14,513 nt of DNA from CAYVWB01 sp964455395. GTDB lineage: Bacteria; Desulfobacterota; Desulfovibrionia; Desulfovibrionales; Desulfovibrionaceae. A program made the position numbers and the translations under genes. The notes below the pieces were generated by a model. The model was given only the letters and a program-made list of their open reading frames with translations. It searched no databases and had not been told where the DNA came from. Within the stretch, counting starts at the first letter, position 1; every line of letters begins with the position of its first letter. Location of the stretch: assembly GCA_964455395.1 (NCBI GenBank), contig CAYVWB010000095.1, positions 1 to 14,513 on the forward strand. The letters run 5' to 3'. Positions 1-6,518 of the stretch are shown one piece after another.

Positions 1-110
1 GTTGGCTCGGGCGTTGGCTTTGGCACCGGCTCAGGCGCGGGCGTTGGCTCCGGCTCAGGCGCGGGCGTGGGCTCGGGCGTTGGCTTCGGCTTCGGCTCGG
101 GGATGGGCGC
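1..110 (-). repeat. Low-complexity repeat coding for Pro-Glu/Pro-Lys segments in FtsY
   Basis: A 24-bp unit beginning CCGGCTCAGGCGCGGG is present nearly twice (26-49 and from 50). The flanks are related GGCTCGGGCGTTGGC copies (about 4-18 and 70-84). Read on the minus strand it gives alternating Pro-Glu, Pro-Thr, Pro-Ala and Pro-Lys. It is probably a slippage-prone linker inside the coding region, not an independent element. Confidence 0.7.
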
Positions 111-332
111 GGGCTCCAATATCTGGGACACGTCCGTTTCGATGATTGCGCCCTCGTCGTCGGTGACCCCCTCGATGACGAAGGCGCCTTCTTCCTCTGC
201 GGGAGGCGCGTCAGCCGCCTTGGTTTCCGCTGTCTCGGTCGTCTCGGTGGTGTCGGGGGCTTCGGCGTCGCGCGCGGCTTCGGCGTCGGCTTGTTCCTTT
301 TTCCAGAAGGCGAGCTTGGAGAAAAACGCCAT
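1..332 (-). CDS. ftsY: FtsY, signal recognition particle receptor (N-terminal part, runs off window)
   Basis: Only the first 110 codons are visible; the GTPase (NG) domain lies outside the window. The protein begins MAFFSKLAFWKKEQ, a short amphipathic, basic/aromatic N-terminus like those of FtsY proteins of Desulfovibrio type, which helps membrane binding. It continues into a strongly acidic stretch (residues about 15-75) and then a Pro-Glu-Pro/Lys repeat region (from about 76). FtsY receives SRP-ribosome complexes at the inner membrane and its A domain is typically acidic and low in complexity, which fits. The start is supported by AAAGGA six bases before the ATG, and this site overlaps the tatD stop codon (10-bp gap), so the two genes are probably co-transcribed. 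Without the G domain the name rests on N-terminal style only; another membrane-tethered acidic protein is possible. Confidence 0.7.
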   Translation of the reverse strand, partial: MAFFSKLAFWKKEQADAEAARDAEAPDTTETTETAETKAADAPPAEEEGAFVIEGVTDDEGAIIETDVSQILEPAPIPEPKPKPTPEPTPAPEPEPTPAPEPVPKPTPEP

Positions 333-342
333 GGGGTGTCCT

Positions 343-1266
343 TTATCGGGAAATGTCCGGTTCGTTTGCGCCATTGTCGAGAGCAAAGAACGACGTGGCG
401 TTCTGCGCGGCGGCGCGCCAGATGGCTTCCGGAGTCACGTTGCGGATGGAGGCCACCTCGCTGGCGGTGAAGACGAGGTAGGCGGGTTCATTGGTTTTGC
501 CGCGGTAGGGGGCCGGGGTCAGGAAGGGGCAGTCCGTCTCCAGCATGAGACGCTCCAGCGGGGCCACGGCCACGGCGCGACGCAGGGCTTCGTTCTTGGC
601 GAAGGTGACGACGCCGGGAATGGAGACGCTCCAGCCGCGGCGGGCCACGGCGTCCACGAGCTCGGGCCCTCCGCTGAAACAGTGCCACAGCACGGGGCGG
701 TCCGCAAAGCCCATGTCATCGAGGGTGGCGATGGTTTCGTCGTGGGCGTCGCGGCTGTGGATGACCACGGGGAGGTCGCGTTCTCTGGCGAGGGCGAGTT
801 GATGGCGGAAGGCCGTACGTTGCGCCGGGAAGGGGGACCAGTCGCGGTAGAAGTCCAGCCCGATTTCGCCCAGGGCCTTGAGTCGCGGGTCGTCTTGAAA
901 GGCGCGGTCCATGCGCGCAAGGGCGTCATCATTTGCGGCGGTGGCCTCGTGGGGGTGTACGCCGAGGGTGAAGAAGACTTCGCGGCGTTCCGCGAAGGCA
1001 TGGCGTCCTGCTTCATAGGCGTCCGGTCCCAGGAAGACTTGGCCGACGCGAGAAACGCCTGCTTCGCGAGCGCGGTCCAGCACGCCGTCGAGCTCGTCTT
1101 TCAGGGGCTCCATGTCCAGATGCGCGTGCGTCTCCACGCCCACGAGCGGGAGGCCGAGGCTTGCCGGAGCCGGTTTGGGAGCGCTGCGTTTCTTGGCGGG
1201 CATGGGGCTGGGTGTGGTTTGATCGTTCGTGCGAGGGGCCATGGGCTGAGGTTGATGTCGATTCAT
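343..1266 (-). CDS. tatD: TatD family metal-dependent DNase
   Basis: This is a TIM-barrel metallohydrolase of the TatD family (DNase active in DNA turnover and repair). All family motifs are visible: metal-binding THAHLD (H47, H49, D51), LGEIGLDFY (E134), PVVIHSRDAHDET (H170), LWHCFSGG (H195), and LETDCPFLTPAPYRGKTNEP with D245. The family is usually about 260 residues. Here 307 residues arise because about 42 basic, proline-rich residues precede the first motif. None of the possible starts (M1 at 1266, M9 at 1242, M22 at 1203) has a good Shine-Dalgarno sequence, so the start is uncertain and M22 would be closer to family length. The gene lies 100 bp downstream of a glycosyltransferase and 10 bp upstream of ftsY. 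The repeat-rich gap before it may carry its own promoter. Confidence 0.93.
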   Translation of the reverse strand: MNRHQPQPMAPRTNDQTTPSPMPAKKRSAPKPAPASLGLPLVGVETHAHLDMEPLKDELDGVLDRAREAGVSRVGQVFLGPDAYEAGRHAFAERREVFFTLGVHPHEATAANDDALARMDRAFQDDPRLKALGEIGLDFYRDWSPFPAQRTAFRHQLALARERDLPVVIHSRDAHDETIATLDDMGFADRPVLWHCFSGGPELVDAVARRGWSVSIPGVVTFAKNEALRRAVAVAPLERLMLETDCPFLTPAPYRGKTNEPAYLVFTASEVASIRNVTPEAIWRAAAQNATSFFALDNGANEPDISR

Positions 1267-1284
1267 GGATGCCGACCGTCGCGG

Positions 1285-1364
1285 GTGATGTCACATCACG
1301 GTGCGGCGGCGTCCTCTGTCAACCCGTCACCTTGTCAACCTGGAAAAGGGATGTTTTGTCAACC
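1285..1364 (-). promoter_or_regulatory. Putative promoter/operator region before tatD: three GGTTGACA repeats and a 15-bp palindrome
   Basis: In the 100-bp gap between the glycosyltransferase and tatD, GGTTGACA occurs three times on the minus strand (1364-1357, 1340-1333, 1324-1317). Each copy contains a perfect TTGACA -35 hexamer. Downstream towards tatD is the perfect interrupted palindrome GTGATGT-C-ACATCAC (1285-1299). I find no convincing -10 box 16-18 bp after any TTGACA copy, so the repeats may be binding sites for a regulator instead of, or as well as, a promoter. The sequence is seen directly; the function is inferred. Confidence 0.45.
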
Positions 1365-1366
1365 GT

Positions 1367-2434
1367 TCAGCCGGCGTTGACGAAGAGGTCGTTCCCTGCA
1401 GCGCGTCTCCAGAGCGTCGTGGCGGCGTGGCGCATCATCTCGAGATCATAGCGTTGCGCCGTGGTCTTGGCGGAGCGGACCACCTGAGCGGCGTAGGCGT
1501 CGTGTGTTTCGAACAACATCAAGGCGTCATCCAGCGCCAGGGCCATGGCCGGCGCGTCGGCGTCCGCGGTGAAGAAGCCGTTGCCCAGGGGACCGGCTGC
1601 GCCTTCCAGGGCGGCGTACGGTGGCGAAAAGGCGAATCCCCCGCGGCGCCACGCTTGGCGCATGTAGTCCCAGCCGCCCACGCCGGCGGAGCCGACCACC
1701 AGCAGCCCGGAGGCCATGGCCTCCAGCGGCGGCAGGGGACAGCCTTCAGGAAACCCCGTGGCCAGGAACACGCGGCACCGGCGCAACGCGGCGGCCACCT
1801 CGTCGGGGGCCATGCGTTCGATGGCGACCCATTGCGGCGGCGGAGCGCCCCGCAGGGCCAGGCGGTGTTCCAGGGCCTCGCGGACTTGGTGCGCCACGGC
1901 TTTGTTCTTGCGCGGCATCCACGCCACGCCGAGTGGTCCGTGCAGGGTCGCCTCGGCGTTTTCCGCGACGTCCGCGACTTCCAGAGCGTGGGGATGGAAA
2001 CGGCGCAAGTCCACACCGGGCCGGAGCAGCTGGCTTTCCACGCCGGCGAATTCCCGCATGAACCAGCGCACAGGTTCCGAAACCGCAAGGAAGTGGACCG
2101 GCAGGTCCCGCCAACGCACGCCTTCGGGCAGCGCCGAGAGGAAGTACGCCCAGTTCTGACACCAGACCACGCAGCGCGCTTTGCCCAGAGCCGGGGCCAG
2201 GGCGTTGGGCCAGCCTTCCGGAACCAGCCAGATGTCCTCGGGGGCGGGGGCTGCCTGGTCCATGTGGACGAGGGTCACGCGCTCCGGCGTGAGCGCTGTC
2301 CAGGGGCCGGCGGCGTCGCGGTAGGTGAGCGTCACCTCGAAGCCCTCGTCGCTGAGCAGCTCCGCCAGCTGGAGGATCTGCGCCAACCCGCCGGAGACGG
2401 AGGCCATGGGCGGAACGAAGCAGAAAGTGCGCAT
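1367..2434 (-). CDS. Glycosyltransferase, GT4-like (GT-B fold)
   Basis: A 355-residue GT-B type glycosyltransferase, probably cytosolic and acting on a polysaccharide or glycolipid; donor and acceptor cannot be read from the sequence. The N-terminus MRTFCFVPPMASVSGGLAQ has the usual beta strand followed by a Gly-rich loop. The C-terminal half has the retaining GT signature FPEGCPLPPLEAMASG with the E-x7-E pair (E230, E238), followed by LLVVGSAGVGGWDYM. RPGVD at 138-142 resembles the N/PGVD element that follows the acceptor domain. The ATG lies 2 bp after the recR stop with no evident Shine-Dalgarno sequence, so it is probably translated by coupling to recR. It is functionally out of place in a replication/repair operon. 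GT4 membership is likely but not certain, since overall similarity could not be tested. Confidence 0.85.
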   Translation of the reverse strand: MRTFCFVPPMASVSGGLAQILQLAELLSDEGFEVTLTYRDAAGPWTALTPERVTLVHMDQAAPAPEDIWLVPEGWPNALAPALGKARCVVWCQNWAYFLSALPEGVRWRDLPVHFLAVSEPVRWFMREFAGVESQLLRPGVDLRRFHPHALEVADVAENAEATLHGPLGVAWMPRKNKAVAHQVREALEHRLALRGAPPPQWVAIERMAPDEVAAALRRCRVFLATGFPEGCPLPPLEAMASGLLVVGSAGVGGWDYMRQAWRRGGFAFSPPYAALEGAAGPLGNGFFTADADAPAMALALDDALMLFETHDAYAAQVVRSAKTTAQRYDLEMMRHAATTLWRRAAGNDLFVNAG

Positions 2435-2436
2435 GG

Positions 2437-3048
2437 CTAGAGCGTTTGCCGGTGCAGCAGCGACTGGCGAAGGGTCTCCTTGTCCACGTGCTTGACTTCA
2501 GAGCCCAAGGGGATGCCTTGCGCCAGTCGGGTCACGCGGACATTCGGGAAGTCCCGTTCCACCATGTTCTTCACGTAGGACGCTGTGTTTTCGGCCTCCA
2601 GGGTGGCGCCCAGCGCCAGGATGATCTCGGACGTTTCCCCCTGCGTGAGCCGCGTACGCAAGGCCTCCAGGTTCAAGCCGCGTGCGTCCATGCCTTCCAG
2701 CGGAGAGAGCAGGCCGCCCAGAATGAAGTAGAGGCCTTGGTAGAAGCCGCCTTGCTCCAGTGCGAGCAGGCTGTCCCATTCCGCCACCAGGCAGAGGCTG
2801 TCGCGGCTGCGGCGAGGGTCGCTGCAGATGGCGCAAGGGTTCTTGTCCGCCAGGCCGTGGCAGTCGTCACAGAGACAGAGCCTGTCACGCAGTTCCAGCA
2901 CGGCGCGGCCCAGGTCGCGGGCTTTGCTTTCGGGCCACGCCAGCAGGGTCAGCGCCATGCGCAGGGCGGACTTGGGACCCAGGCCGGGGAGATCCGCCAG
3001 CCGGGTGACGAGATCTTCCAGCGGTTCCGGCAGATTCGAGTGCGCCAC
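2437..3048 (-). CDS. recR: RecR, recombination mediator protein
   Basis: RecR works with RecF and RecO to load RecA on SSB-coated gapped DNA. At 203 residues it has the normal family length. In order: a helix-hairpin-helix LADLPGLGPKSALRMA (about 18-32), a four-cysteine zinc finger (C60, C63, C72, C75, with CAICSDPRR), a Toprim domain starting LCLVAEWDS (E90) with YFILGGLLSPLEGM, EIILALGATLEAENTA, and the C-terminal RLAQGIPLGSEVKHVDKETL. The usual Toprim YHVLGG is YFILGG here, a small departure. The start is GTG at 3048, directly abutting the TAG of ybaB (TTCTAGGTGGCG), so translation is coupled. The ybaB-recR pair downstream of dnaX is a classic conserved arrangement. Confidence 0.97.
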   Translation of the reverse strand: MAHSNLPEPLEDLVTRLADLPGLGPKSALRMALTLLAWPESKARDLGRAVLELRDRLCLCDDCHGLADKNPCAICSDPRRSRDSLCLVAEWDSLLALEQGGFYQGLYFILGGLLSPLEGMDARGLNLEALRTRLTQGETSEIILALGATLEAENTASYVKNMVERDFPNVRVTRLAQGIPLGSEVKHVDKETLRQSLLHRQTL

Positions 3049-3360
3049 CTAGAACAGTCCCGGGATCTTCATGCCGCTGGTCAGATGCCCCATTTCCTGT
3101 TCGGCGAGCTCCTTGCCTTTTTTCACGGCTTCGTTGACGGCGGCGAGGATCAGATCCTCCAGCATGGCGACGTCTTCGGGATCCACGGCCTGGGGGTCGA
3201 TCTTCACGCTCTGGATGGTCTGATCCCCGGTGGCGACCACGGTCACCATGCCGCCGCCGGCGGAGGCTTCCACAGTCATGGTCTTGAGGTCTTCCTGGGC
3301 CTTCTCGATCTTTTTCTGCATGAGCTGGGCCTGCCGGACCATCTCGTTCATTCCGCGCAT
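3049..3360 (-). CDS. ybaB: YbaB/EbfC family nucleoid-associated protein
   Basis: A small (103 aa) DNA-binding protein of the YbaB/EbfC family that forms tweezer-like dimers and coats the nucleoid. Family hallmarks are visible: N-terminal MNEMVRQAQLMQKKIEKAQ, then TVEASAGGGMVTVVATGD, the central IDPQAVDPEDVAMLEDLI, LAAVNEAVKKGKELAEQEM, and a C-terminal LTSGMKIPGLF. The start at 3360 is supported by AAGGAG six bases upstream; M4 is an alternative. It sits between dnaX (54-bp gap) and recR (zero gap), the standard order in many bacteria. Confidence 0.96.
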   Translation of the reverse strand: MRGMNEMVRQAQLMQKKIEKAQEDLKTMTVEASAGGGMVTVVATGDQTIQSVKIDPQAVDPEDVAMLEDLILAAVNEAVKKGKELAEQEMGHLTSGMKIPGLF

Positions 3361-3414
3361 GGGGCGCTCCTTCTTGAGTGGATGATGAGGTGACGGCGCG
3401 GCGCTCCCGAGGCT

Positions 3415-5301
3415 TCAGGAGGCCCCGTCGCCGCGCACGGGGAGGCAGTCGACGAATTGGGCGTCGAACTCGTTGATGAGCTGTTGCACCAGTGGGCGCT
3501 GTTTCACATCGTCGCGCAGGGTCTTGTGGTCCACGTAGTCGCCACGCTCGCTCGTGGTCTCCACGGCGAAGTCGCGGCCCCAGGTCGCCCGCAGCAAGGC
3601 GTGGAGCCGACGCATGTGTTCGGGGTCGTCCACTTGATCCTTGTGATACGCGGAGCGGCAGGCGATGCGCACCACCCCCTCCCCCTGCGCGAGGTCCACC
3701 GCGGCGTGCGCGTTCACCAGGGGCATGGGCAGGTCCGCCGCCAGCGCCTCCTGGCGATAGCGCGTCATGAGCGCCTCCCAGCTCCCGGAGTGGGCGTCGG
3801 CTGCGGGACGTGCACCCTCCGCCCTCGCGACGGCTTCGTTCCGGGGCGGGGCTGGGTCGTCTTTGCGGGGAGACGGAGAACCTGCGGCGTGGGCGGGCTC
3901 GACGGGTTCGATGGGCTCGACGGGTTCGATGGCGGCGTGGGCGGGCGCAGGCGATGGCGTCGCTTTGGCCCGCGGCCCCGATTCGGTCGGTCGCGCGGGC
4001 TGGGCTTCGGTAGGGGGAGCCTGCGTGGAAGAGGCGGACGGGGCGGCAGGCCGCGGGGTGGTTTCCTGGTGTGGCGCCTGACTGTGAGCGTCGCCGGATG
4101 CGCGTGGGCCGCCAGGGCCGCTGGCGTTGCGGACGTCGTCCCCCCGTCTGCCGCCGCCGTGTGCGTCGGAGGGCGGGGGCGTCATGGGGGTTGCGCCGCC
4201 CAAGGGGGCCAGCCGCGGCAGGCACGCCAAGTTCACCAGCAGGAGTTCCAGCGCAAGAGCCGGCTCCAGACTGGCGAGCACACGGCGCTGGCCTTCCAGG
4301 GTCATCTGCCAAGCGGCGTGGATATGCGTCGGATCGAAGCGGGCGGCCCAGTCCATCCAGAGATCGGCTTCCTCCTGGGGGAGGTCGAGGATGGCCCTGG
4401 CGGCGTCGCCCGATTCGCGCAGGAGAAAGAGCGTGCGCCAGACGGAGGTGAGCTCCCGCAGGAAGAAGCCGAGGTCCAGACCTTGGTCCAGCACTTCGCG
4501 CAGCACGGTGGCGGCGGCCACGGCGTCGCCGGCGTGGATGGCGGCCACGAGCTGCTGGAAGACTTCCACTCCGGCGAGGCCGAGCATGGCGCGCACGTCC
4601 GCGGTGGTGAGGGTCTCGCCGCCCAACGCCGCCACCTGCCCCGTGAGGGACATGGCGTCGCGCACGCTGCCGGCGGCGCGCCGGGCCAGCAAGGCGAGCG
4701 CTGCGTCTTCGTAAGCGACGCCTTCCTTCGTCAGCACGGCGGCGAGGTGCGCTTGCAGTCCGGCGGCCGGGAGTCGTTTGAAGACGAAATGTTGACAGCG
4801 GCTGACGATGGTGGCGGGGAACTTGTGCGCCTCCGTGGTGGCCATGACGAAGGTGACGTTGCGGGGCGGCTCTTCCAGAGTCTTGAGCAAGGCGTTGAAC
4901 GCTTCACGGGTCAGCATGTGGGCTTCATCGATGATGAAGACCTTGTAGCGACACTCCATGGGCGCGTAGCCGATGTCTTCACGGAGGCGGCGGGCGTCTT
5001 CGATTCCGCGATTGGAGGCGCCGTCGATTTCGATGACGTCCACGGCCGCGCCTTGGGTGATCTGCCGGCAGTGCGCACAGACGTTGCACGGCTCGGCGGT
5101 GGGCGCTTCCACGCAGTTCACGGCTTTGGCGAAGATGCGGGCAAGGGTGGTCTTGCCCACGCCGCGCGTTCCGCTGAAGAGGTAGGCGGGTGCGATGCGG
5201 TCCGTGGCGGCTGCGTGGGAGAGCACGGCGCGGACCGTTTCCTGGCCGGCGACGTCTGCGAACCGTTGGGGCCGGTGTATTGCCGTCAGCGACTGGCTCA
5301 T
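3415..5301 (-). CDS. dnaX: DNA polymerase III subunit tau/gamma (clamp loader ATPase)
   Basis: The clamp-loader AAA+ ATPase that loads the sliding clamp and bridges the two polymerase cores. Residues 1-370: VAGQE, Walker A GTRGVGKT (44-51), zinc module C63, C72, C75, C78, Walker B VFIIDEAHML (121-130), sensor-1 ATTEAHKFP, and SRC with arginine finger R168. Residues about 371-505 form a Pro/Ala/Ser-rich linker with an exact IEPVEP tandem repeat. Residues 506-628 are a folded tau C-terminal domain (GSWEALMTRYR to CLPVRG). I saw no A-rich slippery heptamer for a frameshifted gamma form. The start at ATG 5301 matches the family (IHRPQRFADVAGQE). Its Shine-Dalgarno is weak, and a three-codon ORF (ATG at 5309) ends in an ATGA overlap with it. 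It heads the dnaX-ybaB-recR operon. Confidence 0.97.
   Translation of the reverse strand: MSQSLTAIHRPQRFADVAGQETVRAVLSHAAATDRIAPAYLFSGTRGVGKTTLARIFAKAVNCVEAPTAEPCNVCAHCRQITQGAAVDVIEIDGASNRGIEDARRLREDIGYAPMECRYKVFIIDEAHMLTREAFNALLKTLEEPPRNVTFVMATTEAHKFPATIVSRCQHFVFKRLPAAGLQAHLAAVLTKEGVAYEDAALALLARRAAGSVRDAMSLTGQVAALGGETLTTADVRAMLGLAGVEVFQQLVAAIHAGDAVAAATVLREVLDQGLDLGFFLRELTSVWRTLFLLRESGDAARAILDLPQEEADLWMDWAARFDPTHIHAAWQMTLEGQRRVLASLEPALALELLLVNLACLPRLAPLGGATPMTPPPSDAHGGGRRGDDVRNASGPGGPRASGDAHSQAPHQETTPRPAAPSASSTQAPPTEAQPARPTESGPRAKATPSPAPAHAAIEPVEPIEPVEPAHAAGSPSPRKDDPAPPRNEAVARAEGARPAADAHSGSWEALMTRYRQEALAADLPMPLVNAHAAVDLAQGEGVVRIACRSAYHKDQVDDPEHMRRLHALLRATWGRDFAVETTSERGDYVDHKTLRDDVKQRPLVQQLINEFDAQFVDCLPVRGDGAS
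3895..3930 (-). repeat. Exact 18-bp tandem duplication in the dnaX linker
   Basis: GGGCTCGACGGGTTCGAT occurs twice head to tail (3895-3912, 3913-3930). The pair is flanked on both sides by the 15-mer GCGGCGTGGGCGGGC (3884-3898 and 3932-3946). It encodes IEPVEP twice between two AHAA segments in the disordered linker. The lack of any synonymous difference suggests a recent in-frame duplication. Confidence 0.85.
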
Positions 5302-5327
5302 GAGCCCATGCCTAGCGCGAATCCTCG

Positions 5328-5367
5328 AAAAAGAAAAGCGGCGGCAGGCGCAAGCCGGCGATCCGCC
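5328..5367 (-). terminator. Hairpin plus U-tract upstream of dnaX (possible terminator or attenuator)
   Basis: On the minus strand GGCGG (5367-5363) can pair with CCGCC (5344-5340), enclosing a small GGC/GCC hairpin (5354-5356 with 5347-5349). The pairing is followed by GC and then TTTTCTTTTT (5337-5328), a rare T-run in this GC-rich DNA. The same left arm can instead form GGCG-GAT-CGCC (5367-5357), which excludes the first structure. It ends about 26 bp before the dnaX ATG. It could stop ilvE read-through or attenuate dnaX. The pairing is seen; the function is inferred. Confidence 0.35.
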
Positions 5368-5424
5368 AGGGGGGAGAAGACGGGGGCGTCCGACACGCGC
5401 AAGTGGCCGAATCGACTTGGTAAG

Positions 5425-5467
5425 CGCGGGAGGGGCGTGCCCCGAGCGATGAGCGCGCCCTCCCGCG
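5425..5467 (-). terminator. Long inverted repeat downstream of ilvE
   Basis: A perfect 10-bp inverted repeat, CGCGGGAGGG (5425-5434) and CCCTCCCGCG (5458-5467), starts 18 bp after the ilvE stop and has a 23-nt loop. The loop side contains a second small hairpin, GGGGCGTGCCCC (5432-5443), overlapping the left arm. There is no U-tract after it, so it is at best a weak or factor-assisted terminator or an mRNA 3'-end stabiliser for ilvE. Confidence 0.4.
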
Positions 5468-5485
5468 AATGCTTCAGGGTTGGCG

Positions 5486-6406
5486 TCAGACGGCGTAGCG
5501 TGTCAGCCAGTGGGCGTACGCGTCGTTCTCGCCGCGGACGATCTCGAAGAAGGCTTTCTGAATCTGCTTGGCCACCGTGAAATCCCCTTTGCCGATGGCG
5601 CGACGATCCAGTTCGCGCACAGGGGTCACCTCGGCGGCGGTGCCGCAGAAGAAGCATTCGTCGGCAGTGTAGACTTCATCGCGGGTGAACTGCTGCTCGA
5701 TCACGGTGTAGCCCAGGTCGCGGGCGATGGCGATGAGGCTCTCGCGGGTGATGCCTTCGAGAATGGAGGTCAGCGGCGTGGTCTTGATGACGCCTTTGCG
5801 CACGATGAAGACGTTCTCCCCGGTGGCTTCGGAGACGTAGCCCGCAGGGTCCAGCATGAGGCCCTCATCATAGCCGTCGGCCACGGCTTCGCGTTTGGCG
5901 AGCACGGAGTTCACGTAGTTGCCGCAGATCTTGCCTTTGGTCATCATGACGTTGACGTGGTGGCGCGCGAAGGTGGAGGTCTTCACGCGGATGCCGCGCT
6001 CCAGGGCTTCTTCACCCAGGTAGGCGCCCCATGGCCACGTGGCGATGACTGTCTGGATGGGGTTGTCGCCGGGGTGGACGCCCATGGCCCCGGCGCCGAT
6101 GAAGCTCAAGGGGCGGATGTAGCCGTTGCGCTGGCCGTTGGCCCGCAAGGTGGCCACGCTGGCGTCGCAGAGCTCGTCCACCGTGAAGGGGATCGCCATC
6201 TCCACGATGCGCGCGGAGTGGAACAGGCGTTCGATGTGCTCACGCAGACGGAAGACCGCGGAGCCGCCGTCGGCGAGCTCGTACGCGCGGATTCCCTCGA
6301 AGACCCCCACGCCGTAGTGCAGCGAGTGCGTCAGGATGTGGACGTTGGCTTCGTCCCAGGGAATGAGTTTCCCGTCGAACCAGATGGATTCCATTTTCTG
6401 GACCAT
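5486..6406 (-). CDS. ilvE: Branched-chain amino acid aminotransferase
   Basis: A PLP enzyme (fold type IV) that catalyses the last step of leucine, isoleucine and valine synthesis by transamination of the 2-oxo acids with glutamate. At 306 residues it is of normal length. Visible landmarks are IWFDGKLIPWDEANVHI at the start, HYGVGVFEGIRAY, RPLSFIGAGAMGV, the Schiff-base lysine in TKGKICGNYVNSVLA (K159, the position also seen in the E. coli enzyme), EGLMLDPAGYVSEATGENVF with the PLP-nitrogen glutamate E193, and CFFCGTAAEVTPV. The start ATG 6406 has AAAGGGG about 10 bases upstream; M5 is an alternative. It has its own sigma-70-like promoter and is separated from dnaX by 184 bp with two inverted repeats, so it is probably a single-gene unit. 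Substrate preference within the class IV family (D-amino acid transaminases, ADC lyases) is assigned from overall motif match. Confidence 0.95.
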   Translation of the reverse strand: MVQKMESIWFDGKLIPWDEANVHILTHSLHYGVGVFEGIRAYELADGGSAVFRLREHIERLFHSARIVEMAIPFTVDELCDASVATLRANGQRNGYIRPLSFIGAGAMGVHPGDNPIQTVIATWPWGAYLGEEALERGIRVKTSTFARHHVNVMMTKGKICGNYVNSVLAKREAVADGYDEGLMLDPAGYVSEATGENVFIVRKGVIKTTPLTSILEGITRESLIAIARDLGYTVIEQQFTRDEVYTADECFFCGTAAEVTPVRELDRRAIGKGDFTVAKQIQKAFFEIVRGENDAYAHWLTRYAV

Positions 6407-6451
6407 AGTGCAGTCACCCCTTTGACCGAAATGTCACCGATTAGAAGCGTG

Positions 6452-6480
6452 ACGATACGGAAGTCGCCGACATCCGTCAA
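6452..6480 (-). promoter_or_regulatory. Sigma-70-type promoter of ilvE
   Basis: On the minus strand TTGACG (6480-6475) and TATCGT (6457-6452) are separated by exactly 17 bp. This predicts a start of transcription near 6445 and a leader of about 40 nt before the ilvE ATG at 6406. The leader is too short for a leader-peptide attenuator. This is the best promoter match seen in the window. Confidence 0.65.
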
Positions 6481-6482
6481 GA

Positions 6483-6518
6483 AAAGCCGACGGCTTTCGT
6501 GAACATTTCGTGACGAAA
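6483..6518. promoter_or_regulatory. Cluster of palindromes just upstream of the ilvE promoter
   Basis: Two inverted repeats sit directly upstream of the -35 box: AAAGCC-GAC-GGCTTT (6483-6497) and TTTCGT-G-ACGAAA (6506-6518). TTTCGTGA is also directly repeated at 6495-6502 and 6506-6513, an 11-bp period (about one helical turn). The first one, read on the minus strand, is followed by TTTTC and could alternatively be a very small terminator for the upstream glycosyltransferase. An operator role is an inference from position and symmetry. Confidence 0.35.

Noticed and set aside
67..1380. 437-aa plus-strand open frame
   Set aside because: It is antisense to tatD and the ftsY start; the minus strand carries all TatD motifs. 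The plus translation is a Gly/Val/His-rich shadow typical of GC-rich DNA.
2446..3393. 315-aa plus-strand open frame
   Set aside because: Antisense to recR and ybaB, both of which match their families end to end.
3415..5301. Programmed frameshift site for a short gamma form of DnaX
   Set aside because: No A-rich slippery heptamer was found in the frame; the GC-rich linker offers no candidate.
3457..5580. 707-aa plus-strand open frame, the longest plus frame in the left half
   Set aside because: Antisense to dnaX and running past its start; no recognisable motif, while dnaX has Walker, zinc and arginine-finger motifs.
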